Program-made: the position numbers and the translations under genes
Shown here: one piece after another, positions 32,301 to 43,500 of the stretch
How positions within the stretch are numbered: position 1 is the stretch's first letter
How the letters are laid out: every line of letters starts with the position of its first letter
Source of the DNA: Phaseolus vulgaris
Lineage: Eukaryota; Streptophyta; Magnoliopsida; Fabales; Fabaceae
DNA: 64,000 bases
Reading direction: 5' to 3'
Assembly (NCBI RefSeq): GCF_000499845.2
Contig: NC_023759.2
Coordinates: 23,713,067 to 23,777,066 of the forward strand
The notes under the pieces: model-generated
What the model saw: the letters and a program-made list of their open reading frames with translations, nothing else
Told to the model about the DNA's origin: nothing
The model's database searches: none

Positions 32301-34674
32301 AAGCGGAGAAAAGGGACATCCCTATTTCCAGTGTCTGCGGCGCAATAACAAGTTCGCTTGGACGAAAGAGTGCGAGGAAGCTTTCGTCAAGCTGAAGGAA
32401 TATTTGGCGAGCCCGCCGGTTCTGTGCAAACCACTGGCGGGAATCCCTCTCAGATTGTATTTTGCTGTGACTGAGAGGGCGGTGAGTGCGGTGCTCGCCC
32501 AGGACCAAGATCAGGCTCAGAAGCCTATCTATTTTGTGAGCAAGGTGTTGCAGGGCCCAGAAATGAGATATCAGGCCCTGGAGAAGGCGGCGCTGGCTGT
32601 GGTGTTTTCGACGAGGAGGTTGCGCCACTACTTCCACAGCTTCACAATACTGGTGATGACTGACCTGCCCATCCAGAAGGTCTTGAAGAAGCCTGACGTT
32701 GCAGGAAGAATGGTGAAGTGGGCAGTGGAGTTGTCAGAGTTTGACATTAAATATGTGCCTCGAGGCCCGATCAAAGGGCAAATCTTTGCAGATTTTGTAG
32801 TCGAGCTCTCTTCAGAGGCGACGCGGGTTGAAGGAGACGATTTCCGTTGGGTACTCTCGGTGGATGGATCGTCAAACCAGCAGAGTAGCGGTGCTGGAGT
32901 CATATTGGAAGGACCCAACGGCGTGCTGATCGAACAATCGTTGAGATTCGCCTTCAAAGCCAGCAACAATCAAGCAGAGTATGAGGCGCTGATCGCCGGG
33001 ATTCTGCTGGCTAAGGAAATGGGAGCCAGAGTGCTGATGGCTAAGAGTGACTCGCTGCTAGTCACAGGGCAAGTAACAGGCGAGTTCCAGGCTAAAGATC
33101 CACAAATGGCGGCTTACTTGGCGTATGTGCAGGAATTGAAGAGTTCCTTTGCCTCTTTTGAAGTGGTGCATGTGCCCCGAGAACAGAATGCCCGAGCTGA
33201 CTTGCTTGCTAAGCTCGCCAGCTCAGGCAAGGGGGGTAGGCAGAGGACAGTGATTCAAGAAACTTTGAAGACGCCGAGGGCATTTGTAGCAGATCACCTG
33301 GTCCTTCAGATAAGCAGGTCGACGGAGAGAGCAGCGAGAAGCCATAAGTCTTTGACGCAAGAAACTCTGAGATCGCCGAGAATTAGAGCATGTCGAGGAG
33401 AGAAAGTGGACGTGATGCAGGTCTGTGCCACCCATGAGCCAGACACTTGGATAACACAGTACAAGCGGTGCCTGGCGGATGGTCTCCTCCCGCTAGATCC
33501 AACAGAAGCTAGGAAGGTAAAGAAAAATTCCAGCAAGTATACATTGATTGATGGCGATCTGTACAGGTTTGGATTCACTCACCCACTCCTGGAATGTATA
33601 CACGGCGAAAAGTGCACGAGAATTATGGCAGAGCTCCACGAAGGAATATGTGGAAGTCACGTCGGGGGTCGAGCTCTGGCCGCGAGGACTCTCCGTGCAG
33701 GCTACTATTGGCCATCCATGAGAGAAGATTGCAAGAAGTTTTCCCAGTGCTGCAAACAATGCCAGCAGCACGCCGATTGGCACAAGGCACCTCCCGAGGA
33801 GTTGAAGTCGATCTATAGCCCTTGGCCGTTTCATACTTGGGGAATCGACATCCTGGGACCTTTTCCACTGGCGATCAGGCAGATGAAGTACTTGGTGGTG
33901 GCGATTGAGTATTTCACCAAATGGATTGAAGCAGAACCAGTGGCCCAGATCACCGCGCACAAGATCGAAGGCTTTGTATGGAAGAACATTGTGTGCCGGT
34001 TTGGAGTGCCTAAGCGCCTGGTATCGGATAATGGGACTCAGTTTGCAAGCCACCTGTTGAAGAAGCTTTGCGAAGGGGTTGGAATACAGCAAGTGTTTGC
34101 ATCCGTCGAGCACCCTCAAACTAATGGCCAGGTGGAATCAGCTAATCGGGTGTTGCTGAGAGGTTTGAAGAGAAGGCTCGAGAAAGCCAAGGGAAGTTGG
34201 GCTGAGGAGGTGCCCCGTATAGTCTGGGCGTACCACACCACCGAGCAGTCCGGGACCCATGAGACCCCGTTTAGCTTGGTCTATGGGTGTGACGCCATGA
34301 TTCCAGTGGAGATCCAGGAAAGCTCGCCGAGATTCCAGAACTTCGTAGAGGAAGACTCGAATGAAGAGAGAAGGCTGAACCTGGATCTGCTGGATGAAGT
34401 CAGGGAGGAGGCAAGGCTGAAGGCTGAGGCGGTGAAGAGAAGGGTCGAGCGAAGGTACAACTCCAAGGTGATGCCAAGGCAGTTTAGAGAAGGCGATCTG
34501 GTGATGAGGAAGGCCCACCAGTACGAGATGGAGAATAAACTGTCACCCAAGTGGACTGGACCGTTCAGAATAACCGAGGCGCTCGGGAACGGGGCCTACC
34601 GCTTAGAGACGCTGGAAGGAGGAGCGATCCCTCGTACCTGGAACGCCACACACCTGAAGTTGTACTATAGCTAA
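29329..34674 (+). pseudogene. RT-A' gag-pol, open but without its start
   Basis: One frame of 1781 codons from gag to the integrase end with no internal stop. It has the gag fold (AHLTTFHTQMMLSGGSDAV), knuckle CEFHQCFGHNLDSC, protease VDQGSSAEVMF, RT with YVDD (32017-32028), two RNase H domains, and integrase with both Asp, the Glu and the GPF module. Compared with RT-E, about 215 bp are missing just upstream, removing the gag start and some 40 N-terminal codons. The frame has only a GTG at 29329, with a stop at 29299. The first in-frame ATG is at 29509, after the gag coiled coil. The rest could still be translated; classed as a pseudogene for the missing start. Confidence 0.9.
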
Positions 34675-34734
34675 GAGCTTTGTAAGTAAAGACAAACACA
34701 AATGTTATATTGCAATGTTTCTGTTAAAAGAGTT

Positions 34735-34793
34735 TCAAGGGGGCACTCTTTTTTCCCTAAGGAGGGTTTTTAATGAGGCCACCCAATAAAAGA
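34735..34793 (+). promoter_or_regulatory. Conserved post-pol box with AATAAA (RT-A')
   Basis: GGGGGCACTC, T-run, CCCTAAGGAGGG, T-run, GAGGCCACCCAATAAAAG, with AATAAA at 34785-34790. Nearly identical to the RT1 and RT-E boxes. Confidence 0.5.
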
Positions 34794-34914
34794 AGAGTTT
34801 TCGAAGTATAAGGTGTTTTCAGATTGCATATGTGTTATTTCCAAAAGTTTCGAAGAAAGACCTTGTCATTCGTACATGATTTAAGGCACGAAAAGATATG
34901 TCGCGTGTTTTCTA

Positions 34915-35520
34915 AAGTTTTAAAGTCCTCATCGTTTTTCGGCGATTAGAGGCACCAGCTAAGTTTTTAAAGTCCTCATCGTTTTTCGGCGATTAGAGGT
35001 ATCAGTTAAGTTTTTAAAGTCCTCATCGTTTTTCGGCGATTAGAGGCACCAGTTAAGTTTTTAAGTCCTCATCGTTTATCGGCGATCGGAGGCACCAGAT
35101 GAAAGACCTCCTCGCCGTCGAGCGAGTGCAGGCGAGAAAGGTCCTCAGTGCATCCAGGGGGGAGGAGATGTACGCCCTGGGCAAGTTGAGGCACCGGATA
35201 AAGTCCTTATCGCCGTTGTGCGAACTAAGGCCCATCAAAGACCTCCTCGCCGTCGAGCGAGTGCAGGCGTGAGGAAGAAAAGGTCCTCAGTGCATCCAGG
35301 GGGGAGGAGATGTACGCCCTGGGCAAGTTGAGGCACCAGACAAAGTCCTTCTCGCCGTCGAGCGAGTTAAGGCCGTTTAAAGTCCTTCTCGCCGATGAGC
35401 GAGTTCAGGCGAGTAAAAGTCCTTCTCGCCGATGAGCGAGTTCAGGCGAGTTAAAAGACCTTCTCGCTTATGTGCGAGTATAGGCAAGATAAAATCCTTC
35501 TCGTCTTGAATGAGTTCAGG
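34915..35520 (+). repeat. RT-A' tandem hairpin-repeat arrays
   Basis: Four units of about 47 bp (34920-35100; stem CCTCATCG with CGAT..GAGG), then longer and shorter units to about 35520: CTCGC/GCGAG pairs, an outer-stem variant CCTTA/TAAGG near 35206-35232, and two units with CTCAGTGCATCCAGGG. Copy numbers differ from RT1 and RT-E, so the array changes fast. Confidence 0.82.
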
Positions 35521-36081
35521 TATGGCGAAGAGGGTGGAAGAAGCTTGAAAGGTGGCTAAGGTAGGTTCGAAGAGAACGCCTAGCCAGCCAGTCTCTAGCT
35601 CTGAAGTTCAGGGAGGTAAAGGAAGATCCCAAAGGGCATTTCTGCCTCAGATAAGGAAATGACTGCCAAAGCTTGAGGCTGGAAAAAGCTGGTGTTACCA
35701 AGAGGTTTTGGCGATCGGGAAAAGTTCAAGCGACGGTGAGAAGGTTGAAAGACTTGTTTGATAAAGCAGGTCAAGTGGGACGTTGTTTGAACCGATAATT
35801 GGGTCACAGTTCGTTGCTTGGACACTTTTCTTATGATCAGGTTAGTGCCTCAAGGGTACAAGTTGCTTAAAGCGATCATTGCTTAAGTTTGAATCGGCTC
35901 GAAGCAGTTACGCCAAAGGTCATGTTTGCAAAATCGCTAAGTTAAACGCAGCAGAGTTAAACATACAAAGAAGGTAAAAGCGCTCAAAAGAAGTCGGAAG
36001 AATATCCAAGTTTCGCTATTGAAATGAGTAACTGTTCAAAACACGTGTGCAAGAGTTTTTACAAGGTAAATACAAGTGAAT
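35521..36081 (+). other. RT-A' spacer, no gene
   Basis: Spacer matching 2276-2889 of RT1 and the 54451-55030 region of RT-E. No coding frame of note; it would include the 3' UTR of the antisense gene. Confidence 0.5.
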
Positions 36082-36105
36082 TTATAAAGAAGCAGATGGG
36101 GTGGA

Positions 36106-38730
36106 ATTGGTTGAGCCTTCGGCGGGAACGACCTTTCCATCTACTACTTCATTGTTTAATGACACCATGCTGAGGTCGAGATCAGGGAATAGGCATGCGA
36201 ATTGCTCCCGAGCGGCTTCGAATCCAGCAGTCAGAATCTGGGCAGAATTTAGCTTAAGTTCTTCAAATTGTCCTTGAAGCTCTTCAACTTGTTTCTTGAG
36301 CTCCTCGTTCTGCTGTCCCAGCTCTTCGGCTTGTTTCTTGAGCTCCTTGTTCTGCTGCTCCTGCTCTTCAATCTGTTTTTGGAGTTGTTTGTTGGTCTCT
36401 TGAGCATGGAGAAGGTCGTCAGTAACCTTCTTGGGTTCTGTTCGAGCTTGGGTCAACTCGGCAGCCATCTTCTCCCTTTCCTTGTTCGCCTCGGTGAGAT
36501 CAGCCATGGCGTCATCCCTTGCTTTTTCTACTTGCCCAAGCAGCTTCTCGCGGTCGATTGACCTTTGCTCCAGTTTTTGTACCTTATCGGCATTAGCTTG
36601 AATGTGAGCCTCCAGGTCACTCGCCTTGGTGCGCAGAGGCACGATTCTGCTTTCAAGTTCAACTTTTTCTTGGGCAAGTTCATGGACTTTGCGGCGAAGG
36701 TCAGCAGCTTCCTTGCGCGCAAGCCTAAGCTCGGTGCTGAGGGCATCCTCTACTCGGGAATGTTCCATTTCCGCGAGCGTCAGGCTGAATGCCACCTTCT
36801 CTACCTCAACCTTCATTGTGCTGTTTTCGGTCTTGAGGTGGTAGACATCGTCTTGAAGCCGCCTGGTGGAGCTCTCCACAGCCCTCGTTATGATCGATGG
36901 GATATCCTCTGCTATGGTTTTGAGTTTGGCGGTCAGAGGTTCCCACATCCTTGTAACCTCGAGGGAAAGGTTCGCGGCTTGGAGAGGCGCCACCTTCCTT
37001 AGCAACATTTTCAGTGGTTGTTTCCTGGCGTGGCGACGCAATCGGGGACTCAGTGATTAGGATTGGAGAGGTGTGAGCGACCTCATCCCCGATTGGAACG
37101 ATTCCTGCAGCTGAAGTGTTGGAAGGAGGGCCCCCTCCTGCTGATATATGTGGTGTGGAGGCGCTCGGGGGGTCCTCCAAGAAATTTGGCTCTGGGGCCT
37201 CAGTTGCAGGTGGCGCAGTGGCCAATGGAACTGCTTGGACTGGTGGTGAAGGGGCTTGTGGTGCTGGTGATGAGGGAGGAGGAGCGGGTGTTGATGGTGG
37301 TGTTGAAGCTGGAAGAGGGGGCGGGGCAGGTGGAGAAGATGGTGCCACCCTCTTCCTTTTCGTGACAAGGCCATCCTCTGTGACCTCGTCGTCCTCTTCC
37401 TCATCCTCTTGGACAACTTGGGGGGCTTTCCGCTTTGGCCTTTTAAGGACCAGTTTCTTTCGTTGGGTGGGCGCCTTAGGCGGTGATCGCCCCTGGATGA
37501 TGGCCTTCTCGACCGCCGAGTTGGGAACCGTCTGGGAGCCAGTCGCCAACCCGTGGTTGCGGGCGAGCGCCTTCAAATCGGCGAGCATGTTCTTACCCAA
37601 CATGGTGTCTGCATGAAATGAAAGTGCATAAGTTAGCTCAAAGGAGAAAGGGGTAAGTGTACAAGACAATGAGACAGCAAAAGCAGGCATATGCAGAAAA
37701 GATAGAACCAAAGTCTTGTGTGTGTCGCACAAGACGCCCAGAAACAATATCAGAAGCAATGTCAAGACAAAGATGTAGCGTCCTAACCTATTTGGAATTC
37801 CAACTGGTCCTCAAAGAACTCGAAGGAAATCAGGGTGGGGGTCAAGAATGTTATATGGGCATCTGCCACCCTCTTCCAAAAGAGACAAAGGTCTCTGTCC
37901 AAAGCTCCCATGCTATCAGGACTTCTGGGCCTCCTGAAGCAGCTCTTGGACTCCTTTTTCCCCTTGTCCACCCAGTACAAGGGGAAACCGTCGAGAAGGG
38001 AAGTGTCTTTGTCATTTGCGCGAACCTGAATGAACTTCCCCTTCCAATCCTTGTACGACTGCTGGAAGATGGTGAAAATGGACCTCCCAGCAATGGTGTT
38101 CAGGCTGACCCACAGGCGATCTCCTGGGTGCTTGGCCTCGAACAAGAATAAAAACACGTCCACTGACGCGGGCAACCCAAGGTGGGCGCACGTTATCTCG
38201 AAAGCTCGGACAAACGCCCAGCTGTTGGGGTGAAGCTGGGCGGCAGCGATATTGAGCTCGGTTAAGAGTTCCCTCTCAAATCGAGTGAGAGGGAACCTGA
38301 GTTTGACCTTCTTGAAGAAAGTGGTGTAGACGAAGCAGAAGGGCCCGTCGGCGCTCACTTTATCATCGGCGCACACTGGCAGAGTGGCGGGGCAAGGCAG
38401 CACCATCATTCTCTCATCGTGCTCCTTGTGGAACGATTGGTGGGCCTCGTCCCCATTGGTCAATCGCAGAACCGCTCCTGCGGTGTTCACCGACGACGTT
38501 TCCTTTAAGAGGGTTGAGTTAGCCCATGGGTATAGCGTCTTGAAGTCTGGCAGTGGGATGGGGGCTCCTCCAGCGTTTGGTGGAGTCGCCTGGGCCAGAG
38601 CGGTTTGAGAAGACGCAGGCCTCACAGCCTGCGAAGAGGGAGCACCACGAACTTGCGTAGATTCGTGTGCTTGTGAAGGAGGGTTTCGCGCTGATGGAGG
38701 GGGATTCGGGGTGATCTTCGTGCGAGTCAT
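36106..38730 (-). pseudogene. RT-A' antisense gene, frameshifted in exon 2
   Basis: Exon 1 (38730-37788, 943 nt, open) starts MTRTKITPNPPPSARNP and carries the PF04195-type domain. Exon 2 begins at 37608 after TTTCATGCAG and reads MLGKNMLADLKALARNHGL, the basic clusters and the Pro-rich linker. A 29-bp deletion relative to RT-E, near 36990, then shifts the frame, so the coiled coil (about 36970-36160) and the end motif VVDGKVVPAEG lie in another frame. A 5' UTR intron (38971-38739) is present. The predicted product keeps domain 1 and the linker but loses the coiled coil. Confidence 0.85.
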
Positions 38731-39327
38731 GATAGCAACTGCAAACGAAGGTGGAAGAAAAAATAATCAGGAGGGTTACAAAGGCTGACTCGATCATGAA
38801 AGGAAGGTGAAAGACGAACGAATGTGAGTTCGTTGCGACGATCGACAAAGCCCTAAGTCACGCAGAAGGAGAAATGGAAAAACAGCCCACAGCGTATGCA
38901 CCAGGCAGTTACAGGATGATTGAAAACGGTGAAAATGCAAGAAAACCCAGCAGATGAAGGAAAGTAGTTACCTTTCGATGATCGGGAGAATGTTAAAGGG
39001 AGGTAGTGATCTAGAGCGTCGAGGAACGTCGAGAGCTTTCGCAGAAGGAAATAAGAGCGTATGCAAGTGTGAAGAAGTGATGGAACAGTAGGAGCGTAAG
39101 GGGTTTAAGGGTTTTCGAAACGTTTTTGGGAAGCGCTAACGGCAGATGAAGATAGCCGTTGGTGAGAGCCACGTGTCGAACGATGCGCGAAGGGTTTGGT
39201 GGAGCGTCAGAGCAGCAGAAAGTACTATCGCTTGGAATTCTGCGCCCATGCCACGTAGACCGGTGTTAACGAAGGCTTTTTCAGTCTTTTCGCTAAGACA
39301 AGTCTTCGCTTAAGACTGGGGAGCTTG

Positions 39328-40118
39328 TGTACCGCCCTAGTGGTCGGGTGCGATGACGTGGCATCCTGCTACGGTATAGGCGTGGTGACAAGGCGCCAGG
39401 TTGACAGTTGGGAAGGAAGTCGGGAGGCACGTGTAGTCGCCGATAGTTAGGTTGGCGTGTTCCGATCTCCAGCTTACCAGAACAGGCGATCGCCAGGTTG
39501 GGGATGAAGTCGCCAGATGCAGACTCGGGCGACCAGGCAGTCGGAGATCGCCAGAACGAGCACATCGCCGAAGATGAAGGAGAAGCAGATTATGAAGGCG
39601 GCCGGCGAGACCACAGGGAAGGTGTATGAAGGCCCTACCTCGCCAGTTTCAGTAGAGATCGCACTCCTGAGTTAACTATGCACTGGGCAGTACCATGCAT
39701 AGGTAACTTAGCCAAAATGAGAGAAGAAGCAGCGCCAAGTCAGGGAACCCCAGATGATGGCACGTGTACAGTTGGATACGAGCCACGTGTCCAAGTCTGT
39801 AACTGCCAGGAGAGAGAAAACCATCAGGTATATAAGAGTTCCTAACAGATTTTCTAAGGTACGCACGTTCAGTTCATACACTTTACGCTTGCGAGTGACA
39901 GAGCTGTTTGTGAGAGAGATTTGCACGGTTCCAGTTCTTAGTATTTGGTGATACCGTCACTGACTTGAGCGTCGGAGTGCGATCGGCCGCAGCGGCGCCG
40001 TATCGTTTCTTTGCAGGTTCTTGAGATAGATCCAGAGGAGGAACGGAGGTGAGAAGCGGCGCGCACGTCGATCCTTTGACGAGGCATTCTCCAGCGCTCC
40101 GGTCAACAGGCAGGATCA
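39328..40118 (+). repeat. RT-A' 3' LTR
   Basis: 791 bp. Preceded by AAGACTGGGGAGCT (39312-39325), a polypurine tract with one change against RT1. Followed by TATAC at 40119-40123, the copy of the left duplication. Confidence 0.97.
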
Positions 40119-40123
40119 TATAC

Positions 40124-40517
40124 CATACTTGATTTTTGTAACGTCGCTTTACTTTGCATACGTCTCATATATTGTGCGCTTTTCCTCCATCATGTTTCTT
40201 AGCGGCACCTGCACTCAGGCGACACCTTTCTTCTTGGCGACGCCTTTCTTCTTGACGACGCCTTCTTTCTTGGCGACGCCTTCTTTCTTTGCGACGCCTA
40301 TCTTCTTGGCGACGCCTTTTTCTTGGCGACGCCCCTTTTACTAGCGACGCCCCACACTACTTCAAACATAGAAAGATAAAGACTGAGAACCAAGGCCACG
40401 GTTTTTTCTCAAACTTGTTTTTTTTTTCTTTTATTTGGGTGACCTCATTAAAAAACCTCGGAAAGGGAAAAAGAGCGTCCCCTTTAACAAGACTGTTACA
40501 TAGCTGCTTTACATAAG
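40124..40517 (-). other. RT-C spacer with GGCGACGCC repeats and post-pol box
   Basis: From about 40210 to 40360 the motif TTGGCGACGCC (with GACGACGCC and GCGACGCC variants) recurs about every 18-20 bp. The same word occurs in the U3 of the solo LTR at 20337-20435. Next, on the minus strand, the conserved post-pol box occupies about 40428-40490, with AATAAA (reverse of TTTATT at 40430-40435). The box sits between repeats and pol as in the other copies. Confidence 0.6.
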
Positions 40518-43500
40518 TCAACTAAAATAAAACTTCAGGTTGGCTGCATTCCAACTGCGCGGGATGGGACCTCCTTCCAAAGTCTCTAGGCTGTACGACC
40601 CGTTGCCCTTAGCCTCGGTAACTCTGAAAGGTCCGGTCCACTTGGGAGACAGCTTATTCTCCAGCTCGTATGGGTGGGCTTTCCTCATAACTAGGTCGCC
40701 AATCAGAAACTGTCACGGCTTTACCTTAGAGCTATATTGCCGCTCTACTCTTCTCTTCACCGCTTCAGCTTTTATTCTGGCTTCTTCCCTGGCTTCGTCT
40801 AGTAGATCCAAGTTTACCCGTCTTTCTTCGTTGGATTCCTCCACCACAAAGTTTTGAAAACGTGGTGAGCTTTCATGTATTTCTACCGGAGTCATCGCGT
40901 CCGACCCGTACACCAAACTGAAAGGCGTCTCCATGGTAGAAGATTGGGGTGTGGTGTGATATGCCCATACGATCCTTGGAACTTCTTCCGTCCACGCCCC
41001 TTTGGCCTTCTCTAACCTTCTCTTTAACCCCCTCAGCAAAACTCTGTTTGCTGACTCCACTTGCCCGTTGGTCTAGGGGTGTTCGACTGACGCGAACACT
41101 TGCTTGATGCCTATCTCAGTGCACAGATTTCTCAACTGCTGACTGGCAAACTGGGTCCCGTTATCGGATATCAAGCGCCTAGGTACGCCAAAGCGGCACA
41201 CAATGTTCTTCCACACAAAGTGTTGTACCTTATGCGCAGTAATCTGTGCCACGGGCTCTGCCTCTATCCACTTGGTGAAGTACTCGATGGCAACGATCAA
41301 ATACTTCATCTGCCTTATCGCCAGTGGGAATGGGCCCAGGATGTCGACTCCCCATGTATGAAAAGGCCACGGGCTATATATGGATCGCAGTTCTTCTGGA
41401 GGCGCCTTGTGCCAGTGTCGCGCGCAGTTCTCTTTTACTGTTGGCCAGAAGAACCCTGCGCGTATCACCTTGGAGGCTAAGGACCTTCCCCCTACATGGC
41501 TCCCGCAAATGCCTTCGTGGAGCTCCGCCATTATCCTGGTACACTCGTCGCCACTTACGCACGTTAGGATAGGGTGAGTGAAACCGTGCCTGAACAACAC
41601 TCCATCCACCAGAGTATATCTTGCGGCATTTCTTTTGACCTTCTTACCCTCTTCTGGCTCCACTGGGAGAGCCCCATCCGCCAGGGACTGTTTGTATGGT
41701 GTCATCCAGGTGTCTCCCTCGGCTAGGACACATACCTGCATTTGCCTTCCTTCTTCAGGCATATCCGCGTACGTGCTGATGCGGGGCGTCTTCAGCGTAT
41801 CTTGGGTCAGAGAGCGATGATTCCTTGGACTCTCTCTTGATGTACAGATCTGGAGGACATCCACCCTGTTATCTTCCACGAATTTACGCGGAGCTTTAAG
41901 CGTCTCTTGGATCACTGTCCTCTGCCTACCCCCCTTGCCTGAGCTGGCCAGCTTGGCAAGCAGGTCGGCTCTGGCATTCTGCTCCCTTGGAACATGTATC
42001 AGCTCAAGAGCGTTAAATGCTCCCTTCAATAGTTGGACGTATCTTAGGTACGCCGCCATCTGTGGGTCCTTCGCCTGGAACTCACCCGACACCTGCCCCG
42101 TAATCAGCTGGGAATCACTTTTCACCAAGAGGTTCTGCGCGCCCATCTCCTTGGCCAGGAGCATTCCAGCTATCAGGGCTTCGTATTCCGCCTGATTATT
42201 ACTTGCCTTGAAGGCGAAGCGCAGAGCTTGCTCAATCAGTACGCCGTTGGGTCCCTCCAAGACTATTCCCGCACCACTCCCTTGTTGGTTGGATGAGCCA
42301 TCAACCGAGAGCAACCACTGCGAGCCCACATCCACCTCTTGCTCACCTCCGGGAAAGAGTTCCGCTATAAAATCTGCATACACTTGCCCTTTGATGGATC
42401 CTCTAGGCTCATATTGAATGTCAAGCTTCTGCAGCACCTTCTGTATAGGGAGGTTTGTCATCACTACCACCGTAAAGTTGTGGAAGTAATGATGGAGCCT
42501 CCTGGCTAAAAACACCACTGCCAACGCTGCCTTCTCCAGCGCCTGGTATCTCGTCTTAGCGCCTTGTAATGCCTTGCTCACGAAATAGATGGGCTTTTGA
42601 CTCTGGTCCTGCTCATGGACTAACACAGAGCTGATAGCCCGCTCCGTTACCGTAAAATATAGCCGGAGGGGCACACCTGTTACCGGTTTGCAGAGGACCG
42701 GTGGCGTCGCCAGGTACTCCTTTAACTTAATGAAAGCCGCTTCGCATTCGTCAGTCCATGCAAAGCGACTATTTCTCTTGAGGCACTGGAAATATGGGTG
42801 CCCCTTCTCTCCCCCGGCGGAAACAAACCTTGAGAGCGCGGCCATCCGCCCTGTCAGCTACTGCACTTCCTTTACCGACGTCAGGCTTCGCATGGCGATA
42901 ATCGCTACGCATTTGTCGGGGTTCGCTTCTATCCCCTCTCTGTGAGCATAAAACCCAAGAACTTACCGGCCTCTACCCCGAAGACACACTTCTCAGGGTT
43001 TAACTTGAGGCGGTACTTAGATATTGTGACGAACAACTCCTCCAGGTCTGCCGTGTGCTGTGCCCTATCCTGCGACGCCACCACCATGTCATCTACGTAG
43101 GCGTACACATTCCTTCCCAGCATGGGCGCCAGGACCTTGTCCATTAACCTTTGGTATGTGGCGCCCGCGTTTTTCAGCCCAAAAGGCATCACCTTATAAC
43201 AGTAACTGCAAGTCTCAGTCATGAATGCAGTTTTACTCTCATCTCTCGGGTGCATCTTGATCTGGTTGTACCCTGAGAATGCGTCCAGGAAGCTCAGCAC
43301 CTTGCTGCCGGATGCACTATCCACCAACGCGTCGATGCTGGGCAGTGGGTACGAGTCCTTCGGGCACGCCTTATTCAAGTCCGTGAAGTCCACGCACATC
43401 CTCCACTTCCCATTCGCCTTTTTCACCAAGACGACGTTGGCTAGCCACTCGGGGTATTGAATCTCCCTGATGTGGCCAGCACTCAACAGCTTCTGCTTTT

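Larger units (their letters stand above)
28278..40118 (+). mobile_element. RT-A': complete, very young Tat element, 11.8 kb, TSD TATAC
   Basis: LTRs of 791 bp at 28278-29068 and 39328-40118 differ at only three positions by eye. TATAC flanks both sides (28273-28277, 40119-40123). Inside are the primer site, a gag-pol frame without its start, the conserved box, hairpin arrays and an antisense gene with a frameshifting deletion. It is inserted in the spacer of RT-C, next to RT-B but not in it. Confidence 0.97.

Noticed and set aside
40129..40344. Frame with repeated FLATPF peptides
   Set aside because: Translation of the GGCGACGCC repeats in the RT-C spacer; no independent support.
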